From: Microvenator marinus
Lineage (GTDB): Bacteria; Myxococcota_A; Bradymonadia; Bradymonadales; Bradymonadaceae
Length of the DNA stretch: 64,000 nt
Reading direction: 5' to 3'
Assembly (NCBI RefSeq): GCF_007993755.1
Contig: NZ_CP042467.1
Coordinates: forward strand, 893,501-957,500
Positions 44,701 to 51,128 of this stretch are shown in pieces (position 1 is the stretch's first letter; every line of letters begins with the position of its first letter). The notes under the pieces were generated by a model. It worked only from the letters and a program-made list of their open reading frames with translations, searched no databases and was not told the DNA's origin. A program made the translations under genes and the position numbers.

Positions 44701-45690
44701 CAACAAGCCATCCACGAGGCTCGCCCATTCAGCCGGACACTCAGGCACACAATCGGCCAAGGGCGGTGCGCGCAACGCCGCCTGCGTCCACTCCATGCGC
44801 TCGTGCGGCGAGAAGCCGGCGATGGCCTCGAAGAGCACACAACCGAGCGCGAAGAGGTCGCCGGACTCCGTGACCTGCCCTTGCGCCGCCTCGGGCGCCA
44901 AGAAGGGCAGATTTTCCGGCGAGATCGAGAACGGAACTTTCTTTCCACCCTTCTCGGGACAGTAGACCAGCCCAGCAACCAGGCCGTAATCCGTAATCTT
45001 GACCAGGTCGCCATCCTCGGTCCGCGACACGAGGATATTGGACGGGCGCAAACTTCCGTGCGGCTTATGATAACGGTGAAGGTGCTCAAGCGCCTTGAAA
45101 ACCTGAGGGACCACCCGCTCCATCCTCAAAAAGAGCAAATCGTAATTCTTAGGAGCTTCTTTCTCCTCAAGGAACGATTCGATCACCGCTTCGGCGCTAT
45201 CTCCCTCACTCAACTCCCCCGAGATCTCGGATGAATCCACGGAAACCGGCGAACTCGGTAGTCCAGACTCGGAATCGGCTTCATCAAAAACCTCGGAGAT
45301 CGGCACCTCGGCCGAGCGAAGTTGGCGAGTCTCGATGACCGTCATCTCCTCAAGTGAGGGCGCGGAGTTGAGGTACGAGATAAGGTCCTTTCCGTCCACG
45401 AATTCTTGTGTGAACGCCAAACCGTGTTGCCCGACCTCCGACTGCAAGGATTCGTTTGTCTGCGAGCGAGGGTCCACCAGATGGAAAAACTGCACCAGGT
45501 TTGGGTGTTGAAATCTCGCGAGAGACGCAAATTCCAGGCGGAACTCTTCCAGGTTCTTTGGTTGGGCACGAATGAGGACCTTCAGAACAACATGTTCCTG
45601 CCGAACCTCATCGAGAACTTCGTAGACCTCGCCGAGAACCCCTTTCCCGATCCGCCGAACAAAATGAAATCGGGAGTCTTGCTCGCTCAT
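41773..45690 (-). CDS. Pseudokinase-AAA ATPase-TPR regulator, 1305 residues
   Basis: A very large cytoplasmic protein. Residues 10-350 have a Ser/Thr kinase fold with glycine loop GKGVLGEV (15-22), Lys37, DYG at 234-236 (for DFG) and an APE-like APEAA. The catalytic loop reads HGSLRPSN (211-218) where kinases have HRDLKPxN, so the catalytic Asp is Ser213 and activity is unlikely. An acidic insert of about 70 residues lies near 120-190. An AAA16-type ATPase follows, with Walker A GEVGSGKST (398-406) and Walker B LLLCLDDLQW, then some 700 residues of TPR-like repeats. The build resembles signal-responsive kinase-ATPase regulators (PknK-like). It overlaps both neighbours in the operon. Confidence 0.88.
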   Translation of the reverse strand: MSEQDSRFHFVRRIGKGVLGEVYEVLDEVRQEHVVLKVLIRAQPKNLEEFRLEFASLARFQHPNLVQFFHLVDPRSQTNESLQSEVGQHGLAFTQEFVDGKDLISYLNSAPSLEEMTVIETRQLRSAEVPISEVFDEADSESGLPSSPVSVDSSEISGELSEGDSAEAVIESFLEEKEAPKNYDLLFLRMERVVPQVFKALEHLHRYHKPHGSLRPSNILVSRTEDGDLVKITDYGLVAGLVYCPEKGGKKVPFSISPENLPFLAPEAAQGQVTESGDLFALGCVLFEAIAGFSPHERMEWTQAALRAPPLADCVPECPAEWASLVDGLLEPNPKDRPSIARIMEVVRRNEARPVLLPPSAVPKPTTFVGRQEVLESLKEIALEVADQEEMQFVQLIGEVGSGKSTMVRALSHWLGRRGWVVVRGRFPRRELGPFGGWAPIAEALADLADQLPAAVQDAIKEHREALSHMLPAITHRDDPGEAHGRLAAISGLREILAEISKQRPLLLCLDDLQWAGWDSSALLLDLLSETEEMRCLVLGTWQEGLIPDEEHLLHTDLNLTLFSTTQIRLPGYSIEEAKQFAREVGAKIDAEAFFKTLRSPVVNPLLLRELYFEDDDLNVALDRVISQSEPNSKAEALLRQIYATRVQELGKRERAILSMLAVSPIPLEHDLLCAAAEMALSSSVVPQDGTESAIESSLELLLEERLIRRENQGFVVAQEPIRAVVEETFAQRDEARYSGKIADVLSREKSVSPAIKFEFERRAMRSAPALEQALKAAEDAEFRYAFHRSAKIWRWILEHEAEIPDYEMIRPTTELARVEHLAGRHTRAAELFHSSASDSKPAKRMDLKLEEAQAWMQAGKVERAREALDAGLRVRDGGLSATLWEKARASGLKWVRGVRFSSDSDASPDVLAYANLLHFALEWSDWVCPELIGPLEVRLTHLARVTSNATVSGIARLHNAQQEARIYKGAGFERALKMADVAREFFEKDDADGWVAQSYIYSARIYLGRNDPSNALAQLELAESAVEGVEEVEGFDHRLLLETRANAHLRSAHLEDAEHEARHLLHLHRGDMVAKALATRIMAEVALLRGHTERAARLIDILPGLVEWSEASPQIVENMRLQTKLLIAKGQPEVAVAQLQILDEKYEGSWTPTKRHRALLLIFLGQAMAANVARQKLLSESLFASSLSKLADLIGELKGLSSFIEPKYREEYRRLEVRYEMLRDRPKSALKLISAHEGRESELSALTQACVREARGLVLQKMDKTEGRSELEEAHESYRRSQCACPLVLEGWPQPKVSVSAREE

Positions 45691-46169
45691 ACGATGCTCG
45701 CGTCCTCACCGATTGCCCAGGCCCTCGGCACGAAGCTCTCGACTTCCCCGGCACGCGCACCATCCCATAAGAAGCCGAGGCCGAGCACATCTTGGCCGTG
45801 GCGAACCATCACGTAGCCCCGTCCTATCTCTTGCGCATGTTGAAGGTCGATCACGTTGGTTTCTCGTCTCAGAAAGGCGTTAGCCTCTTCGGTGTTGAGC
45901 TTCACAACCGAGCGCGTGCAATGGGGACCGAGCCACATCGCCGCAGCAGACGTAAGCTTAGGAGACGCCATCTTAATATGCAAGAAGGGCATCCCGATGG
46001 ACGCTGGTTCAGGTTTCTCGATCAACATGATGTCTGAGTTCGCAATATTGAGTGTCTTCGACCCGAGTTGAAGCAATACGAAGTCGTCGAAAAAATCGAC
46101 GGGAAGCCCAAAACGCTCTCGAATTGGACCGACCCATTCTTCCTTCTCTACTAACCATTTATGAGTCAT
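45687..46169 (-). CDS. PUA-like RNA-binding domain protein, split from a methyltransferase
   Basis: A 160-residue protein resembling the C-terminal RNA-binding half of RsmF-type rRNA cytosine methyltransferases: LNTEEANAFLRRETNVID, then GYVMVRHGQDVLGLGFLWDG, then a terminal SFVPRAWAI, as in the PUA-like part that ends KGLR in RsmF. The upstream gene encodes the catalytic half without this domain, so the enzyme seems to be split into two chains. ATG 46169 overlaps the TAA of that gene (TAATG) and has GAGGA six bases upstream, so it is preferred to ATG 46175. Its stop overlaps the start of the pseudokinase-ATPase. Confidence 0.68.
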   Translation of the reverse strand: MTHKWLVEKEEWVGPIRERFGLPVDFFDDFVLLQLGSKTLNIANSDIMLIEKPEPASIGMPFLHIKMASPKLTSAAAMWLGPHCTRSVVKLNTEEANAFLRRETNVIDLQHAQEIGRGYVMVRHGQDVLGLGFLWDGARAGEVESFVPRAWAIGEDASIV

Positions 46170-47086
46170 TACCATTCCTCAGGTTTGTCGAAGACGGCGA
46201 CGAAGAACCCGCCCGTATCGTTATGATGTGGCCAAACGCGCATGGCGTGACTTAGGCCGGCCACAAACTCCTGACCTTCGTGCGACGTGAGCCCGGGTGC
46301 TGAACGAAACCCGGGCACTTTGCAGTCCACCCAAATCGGCTCGAATGGGAGCTTTCGAACCACCTCGTCCACGAGCCTTTCGTTCTCCTCCACCGCATAA
46401 GTGCACGTTGAGTAGATCACGCGACCGCCGGGCTTCGCGAGGCGACACGCCTTCCTCAAGATGGCTTTTTGAGTGCGTCCTAGCCGCTCAAGGCGCTCGG
46501 GATCGTCGGGTTCAAGAGCGTCCGGGTTCTTTCGCGAAGTACCTTCACACGTACACGGAACGTCAGCCACCACGGTGTCAAATTGAGTCGCCGAAGGATA
46601 GTTGGCCGCATCGTAGTGCGACATCACAACGTTGGTCAGGCCGAGCCTGTCGGTGGTGTTCCGAATGGCTCGCATGCGTTGGTAGCTGCGGTCGTTTGCT
46701 ACCACGGTGCCTCGCCCTTCGAGTCCGAGCGCAATCTGGGCCGTCTTGTTGCCTGGGGCCGCGCACAAATCCAGGACTTGGGTGCCTTTGACAAATTTAG
46801 CGGGGACGAGCGCGGCCTCCTCTTGGATTTGGAAATAGCCGAGGTAAAACTCGAGCAAACGCCCTGGCGCATCCGCCTCGGGCCCTTCAAACACAAAGGC
46901 GTTCTCGGCCCATTCGAGCGGCCTTATGCGAATGCCTTGGCGCTCAAATCTCGCAAAGAGTTCTTGGCGAGAAATCTTCAGAGTGTTTACCCAGCCGCAG
47001 CGTGGAAGCGGCCGAGACAAGGCGTCCAAAAACGCGTCCCAATCGTCCACGATGCCGCGATATCTATCTAATCCATCAAAGCTCAT
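46169..47086 (-). CDS. RsmB/RsmF-type RNA cytosine-5 methyltransferase
   Basis: A 305-residue SAM-dependent m5C RNA methyltransferase of the NOL1/NOP2/Sun family. The SAM-binding motif VLDLCAAPGNKT begins at residue 104. The two catalytic cysteines are present: PCTC (177-180, in VADVPCTCEGTSRK) and STCTY (226-230, Cys228). The N-terminal region has WVNTLKISRQELFARFERQGI, typical of RsmF. The protein lacks the C-terminal RNA-binding domain, which is encoded by the next gene. Its start overlaps the Maf gene by 11 bases. rRNA is the likely target; tRNA is possible. Confidence 0.9.
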   Translation of the reverse strand: MSFDGLDRYRGIVDDWDAFLDALSRPLPRCGWVNTLKISRQELFARFERQGIRIRPLEWAENAFVFEGPEADAPGRLLEFYLGYFQIQEEAALVPAKFVKGTQVLDLCAAPGNKTAQIALGLEGRGTVVANDRSYQRMRAIRNTTDRLGLTNVVMSHYDAANYPSATQFDTVVADVPCTCEGTSRKNPDALEPDDPERLERLGRTQKAILRKACRLAKPGGRVIYSTCTYAVEENERLVDEVVRKLPFEPIWVDCKVPGFRSAPGLTSHEGQEFVAGLSHAMRVWPHHNDTGGFFVAVFDKPEEW

Positions 47087-47675
47087 ACTTGACCTGAGAC
47101 CAAAGACCCGCGCTCTCTAACACATCTATAACGCTTGTCAGCGGCAAACCGATGATGCTTGTAAAGTCGTCCCCTCGCATACGCTCAAAGAGCCGGATTC
47201 CGGCCGCCTCAACCTTGTAGGCACCGGCACAATCGAGCGGCTGGTCGACCTCGACATATCGCTCGAGTTCGGCGCGTGAGAAAGACCTCATGGTCATCTC
47301 AAAGGGCGCTTCAGCGCTCCAAACCCCACCAGGCCCGACCAACGCGATCGCACTAAGTAACGTATGCGTGCGCCCTTGGAGTTTAAGGAGTTGTTCAACG
47401 GCCGCTTCGGCACTTCCCGGCTTTGAGAACGCTTCGTCTTCCAGATAGATGACCTGATCGGCTCCGATGACCCAAGATGTGGGATCTTCGGCAAAGATCG
47501 CCTGAGCCTTCTCTAGGGCCAGTCTGCGCGCCATAGCGGCTGGAGCCTCGCCGGCTCGCCGCGACTCGTCGATATGAGCGGCCTTGGACTCAAAATGAAT
47601 CCTTAGCTGTGAAAAAAGCTCTTTCTTGTAGCGCGATTCTGTCGCAAGAACGATGCGTGGCCTGGTCGATTCCAT
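47076..47675 (-). CDS. Maf-family nucleoside triphosphate pyrophosphatase
   Basis: A 199-residue house-cleaning enzyme that hydrolyses non-canonical or modified nucleotides such as dTTP, UTP or m7GTP. Typical blocks are IVLATESRYKKELFSQL (about 9-25), WVIGADQVIYLEDEAFSKP (about 68-86), FSRAELERYV and LDCAGAYKVEAAG (about 147-160). It is close to the YceF/MafB branch but the substrate group cannot be fixed by eye. First gene of the five-gene minus-strand operon that ends with the transglutaminase-like gene. Confidence 0.92.
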   Translation of the reverse strand: MESTRPRIVLATESRYKKELFSQLRIHFESKAAHIDESRRAGEAPAAMARRLALEKAQAIFAEDPTSWVIGADQVIYLEDEAFSKPGSAEAAVEQLLKLQGRTHTLLSAIALVGPGGVWSAEAPFEMTMRSFSRAELERYVEVDQPLDCAGAYKVEAAGIRLFERMRGDDFTSIIGLPLTSVIDVLESAGLWSQVKYEL

Positions 47676-47719
47676 AGATTTCCACCGGGAAAGATGTAAA
47701 ATTTGAAAGGAGTCAAATT

Positions 47720-48022
47720 ATGCGAGGCGAGATTGTGAATCAACGCGATGAAATGCTTTTGAAGCTCAATGATGTACACACGTTTCCGGGACCTTATCTT
47801 TTCAAAGTGATTGGACCGAATTCAGACGACTTTGTGGCAAAGATTGTCCAGGCCGTGATCAATGCGTCCGGGCCGGACTTGGAGCACGACGTCTCTACGA
47901 GGGAGAGTTCCGGCGGCAATCATATGAGTGTGTCTATCACCATCACGGCCGAGAGTGCCGAGCACGTGATGGAAGTCTATGAGATATTCGGGAGCATCGA
48001 AGAGATCAAGTACATGCTATAG
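47720..48022 (+). CDS. DUF493 (YbeD-like) protein
   Basis: A 100-residue protein with a perfect ribosome site (AAAGGAG) before the ATG. It matches the DUF493/YbeD fold: YLFKVIGPNSDDFVAKIVQAVINAS, then SVSITITAESAEHVMEVYEIFGSIEEIKYML, the ferredoxin-like beta-alpha-beta-alpha pattern with the late aromatic-Leu ending. YbeD lies by the lipoate genes lipA-lipB in enterobacteria, but no such gene is nearby here. Its last six bases overlap the convergent TPR-PEGA gene. Confidence 0.87.
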   Translation: MRGEIVNQRDEMLLKLNDVHTFPGPYLFKVIGPNSDDFVAKIVQAVINASGPDLEHDVSTRESSGGNHMSVSITITAESAEHVMEVYEIFGSIEEIKYML

Positions 48023-49156
48023 AAGTTCGACTTCACCGGCCGGCTCGGATGAATCAGAGTCTGGCTCCGGCGGAGGCTCTGAGGCCGGAATTTCTTCTTC
48101 AGCCCCCGAATCCAAAAAGTCCCACACAAAGAGGCCTACGGCACCGAGCAAGACGCCTCCGGCTACGCCGTAGAGGATGTTGGCAGTGCTTGCCTGGCTT
48201 TCACCAGAAGCCTTGAGGTCGGGGTCTACAAACCCACGGCTCGCCTCCTGAGCGCCCAATCGGTCGAAGGTGTCCTGGGCTTGCATGCCCATAAACATTC
48301 CGCCTACGCCGAAGCCGATTGCCCCGACACCGAGCGCGATAGACGCCTGTCTCTTCCAAGAGCTGCCGGCTGCTGCCGAGACGTTGTGTTCTAGCGGCAC
48401 ATTGAGCGCGAGGGTTTGGTCTGGCTTAACCGTCACATCACCCGACCACGACACATCTCGAGCAGTGTTCAGTTGAACCTGGTAGCTTCCGGGGGCTAAC
48501 TCCAGCGGGGTCGAGAGCGGGAGCTGCCCTCTTGATTCCCCGTTGATGAGGATACTGGCGCTTCGGTCACTCTCGAGCGCCAGATAGCCCATCACAGCTT
48601 TTTCGTTGAGGGTGATGTCCTTTTTCTCGACTTTGCCACCGCTGAGCTGAACCGAGAACGGAGTGTCGAGTGAGCCGTCTGCTCGTGCCACGAAGTCGTA
48701 CTTTCCAGCCTTCAGAACCAGTGAGCACGGCGTTTGACACGACGCCGCAGACTCGCCTGTGAGAAAGACTTGAGCCGTCTTATTGGCCGAAATCTCAAGG
48801 GTGCCGTAACTCGCAGCGATTTCCTGTTGGATATCGATGACCAGATTTACGACTTCGTCAGCGTTTCTGGCGTTCGGCAACTCCTTGAGGTAGCGCTGGA
48901 AGTACTTCTCAGCCTCGGGAAGCTCTCCAGCGCCCTGGTACGCGAGTCCGACATTGTAGAGCAACTCAGGGCGGTCTGAGTACTCGTACGCCTCCACAAA
49001 CTTTGCAGCTGCTGTGGCATAATCTTCGTTATCGTAAGCCGATTTGCCCTCACCGAAGGCTTCTTTGGCCTTTTCGAGGTCTTGTTGAGCAAAGGCCAAC
49101 GTTGGAACCAGAAAAACCAGAAGTAGTGCCGAACACAGGCTCTTTCGCATATTCAT
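48017..49156 (-). CDS. Secreted TPR-PEGA protein with C-terminal membrane helices
   Basis: A protein of about 379 residues with a cleavable signal (MRKSLCSALLLVFLVPTLAFA). Residues 25-115 are TPR units (AKEAFGEGKSAYDNEDYATAAAKFVEAYEYSD and LAYQGAGELPEAEKYFQRYLKEL). PEGA-like strands follow: a part near AASCQTPCSLVLKAGKYDF, then LALESDRSASILINGESRGQLPLSTPLELAPGSYQVQL. Two hydrophobic helices (near 285-305 and 335-355) sit before an acidic Glu/Pro tail. ATG 49156 is used because GAG lies six bases upstream; ATGs at 49150 and 49162 are also possible. It is the last gene of an operon with a PEGA kinase, which suggests shared ligands. Confidence 0.8.
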   Translation of the reverse strand: MNMRKSLCSALLLVFLVPTLAFAQQDLEKAKEAFGEGKSAYDNEDYATAAAKFVEAYEYSDRPELLYNVGLAYQGAGELPEAEKYFQRYLKELPNARNADEVVNLVIDIQQEIAASYGTLEISANKTAQVFLTGESAASCQTPCSLVLKAGKYDFVARADGSLDTPFSVQLSGGKVEKKDITLNEKAVMGYLALESDRSASILINGESRGQLPLSTPLELAPGSYQVQLNTARDVSWSGDVTVKPDQTLALNVPLEHNVSAAAGSSWKRQASIALGVGAIGFGVGGMFMGMQAQDTFDRLGAQEASRGFVDPDLKASGESQASTANILYGVAGGVLLGAVGLFVWDFLDSGAEEEIPASEPPPEPDSDSSEPAGEVELL

Positions 49157-49172
49157 AAGCATCTCGAGGAAT

Positions 49173-51128
49173 TCAGAGGAACGGATTCATCAAATCATCG
49201 TCCTTTTTCTCGTCTTTCTTTTCTGCGGGTTTGGGGTCCGATTTCTTAGTCTTTTTCGGCGCGTCGTCGAGCAGAGGGATGGAGAACGGGTCTTCCTCTT
49301 TCTCCACTTTTTTGGTCTTCTTGGGTGGTTTTGGAGTCGCCAGCTTCTTCGGCTCGAGCTTCTCTTCAACCACTGGGGCAACGGCTTCGAGCTCAATCGT
49401 TCGCTCGCTGTCTTCTGCTGGAACGAGTCTGAAGGCGTCCGATTCGTAACCTTCGAGATGCACTTCAACAAAGAGCGCTTCCCCTGAGCGTTCAAGCTCG
49501 ACTTCAACGGGTGTGGTGCCCTTCTCTTCTCCAGCTACAACCACGTTGGCACCAGGTGGAACCGAATCGATCTTCACTTTGACCAAGTCGAGTTCAGGCT
49601 CGGCAGGTACTTCTTCGGGCGGCACGGGTGCCTCTTCGACTTCAGGCTCTTCAACGACCGCTGGCTCGTCAACATTGCGTATCGGCTGGATAATTTCTGG
49701 AGTGGGAGCTTCCTCTTCCTTCATGGTCAAGTTGACGGCTACGAGCGCGGCCAGAACCAGAAGCAATACCAAGGACCCGATAAGCGGCACGAGAGGCAGG
49801 CTCTTCTTCTCTGCGGCGGCAATCGGGCCTGTTTGGTCCGCGCTGACTTGAGTCTGTTGAGGCGGAGGAGGCGCCGCGTTGAACATACCGCTTGCGTTCG
49901 GACCGGGTGGCATTTGCGAAAACGCACCACTCGAAGATGGACCGGGAACACTTCCAAAAGAGCCGGAAGCCGAAGGCGAACCAAATTGTTGGACCGCGCC
50001 AAAACCTCCCGACGCCGACGGACTCGGCGTTGGATTTGGGGTCGGAGCCCAGCTTCCAGAAGGGCTTGGACTAGGCACCATCGGCGGAGGCTGTGCTGTC
50101 GGAAAGCGGCTAGAAGGTGTTTTGTTTGCGGGGCTCGACGGCGTGTTCGGCATCGGGTTATGCCCGCTCATATTCTCCCGCTTCTGCCGTCTAGCCTGCA
50201 GAATATACGAGAACGAATCCTCAACCCAGGTACTCAGTCTCGAGATGGAGTAGCCGGGTGAAATCTGGTGTAGGACTCGGTCGAGGTCCAGCTTGCACGA
50301 ATAGCCATCCTGATAGCGCTTGTCCGGGTCTCGCTGGAGCATCATCATCACGATTTGATTGAGCTCTTCCGGAATCTGCGGGTTAAACGCCTTCGGCGGC
50401 GGGATATCGCGCGAGAGGATGTTGTTGTAGATCTGAAACTCGTTCTCGCCGTCAAACGGAAGCTGGTTCGTGAGCATATTGTAGAGAATAATGCCCACGG
50501 CGAACAAATCCGACCTTCCGTCGATCTCCTTTGCCATCGCCTGTTCAGGCGCCATGTAGAGGAGTTTTCCTTTGATGACGCCAGCTTTGGTATGCGTCTC
50601 TTTGCCTCGGGCCTTGGCCACCCCGAAGTCGATAATCTTTACGTCACCGCCAAAACTAATCAGCACGTTATGCGGCGAGACATCGCGATGAACGATGTGT
50701 TGAGGTCTGCCATGCTCGTCGGACTTGCTGTGCGCCACATGCAAGCCCGCACAGATGCACGACGCGATGTAAACTGCGTGCTGCAACGGTACTGTTTGAT
50801 TGGCCTTTTTGAGCTCTTTGAGAATCTCGGAAAGGTCCACGCTATGCACGTACTCCATCGCGATATAGTACGTGTCATCGATGCAACCGAGGTCGTAGAC
50901 CTGCGCGATATTGGCGTGGTTGAGCCCGACGATAATCCGAGCCTCGTCCACGAGCATGGTGATAAATTCGTCGTTCTCCGAGAGATGCGGGAGAATTTTC
51001 TTGATGGCAACGGTCTTTTCGAAGCCCCCAACACCAGGCATCGTCGCGCGGTACACTTCAGCCATACCACCACGGGCGATCAGCTCATGAAGCGTGTACG
51101 ACCCAAATTGTTGGGGAAAACTCGCCAT
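49173..51128 (-). CDS. Membrane Ser/Thr protein kinase with PEGA domain, HRDVSPHN type
   Basis: A 651-residue kinase. The kinase domain (10-290) has Lys43 in VAIKKIL, catalytic HRDVSPHN at 147-154, DFG at 167-169 and the APE region in LLYMAPEQ, all intact. The VSPHN form is common among myxobacterial kinases. A Pro/Ser/Gly-rich, low-complexity linker (about 320-435, with repeated SASG and GSFG units) leads to one membrane helix (about 447-467). The outside part holds a PEGA domain (about 520-590, KIDSVPPGANVVVAGEEKGTTP) and a Lys/Asp-rich tail. It starts by overlapping the stop of the TSP3 lipoprotein gene by one base. Confidence 0.92.
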   Translation of the reverse strand: MASFPQQFGSYTLHELIARGGMAEVYRATMPGVGGFEKTVAIKKILPHLSENDEFITMLVDEARIIVGLNHANIAQVYDLGCIDDTYYIAMEYVHSVDLSEILKELKKANQTVPLQHAVYIASCICAGLHVAHSKSDEHGRPQHIVHRDVSPHNVLISFGGDVKIIDFGVAKARGKETHTKAGVIKGKLLYMAPEQAMAKEIDGRSDLFAVGIILYNMLTNQLPFDGENEFQIYNNILSRDIPPPKAFNPQIPEELNQIVMMMLQRDPDKRYQDGYSCKLDLDRVLHQISPGYSISRLSTWVEDSFSYILQARRQKRENMSGHNPMPNTPSSPANKTPSSRFPTAQPPPMVPSPSPSGSWAPTPNPTPSPSASGGFGAVQQFGSPSASGSFGSVPGPSSSGAFSQMPPGPNASGMFNAAPPPPQQTQVSADQTGPIAAAEKKSLPLVPLIGSLVLLLVLAALVAVNLTMKEEEAPTPEIIQPIRNVDEPAVVEEPEVEEAPVPPEEVPAEPELDLVKVKIDSVPPGANVVVAGEEKGTTPVEVELERSGEALFVEVHLEGYESDAFRLVPAEDSERTIELEAVAPVVEEKLEPKKLATPKPPKKTKKVEKEEDPFSIPLLDDAPKKTKKSDPKPAEKKDEKKDDDLMNPFL

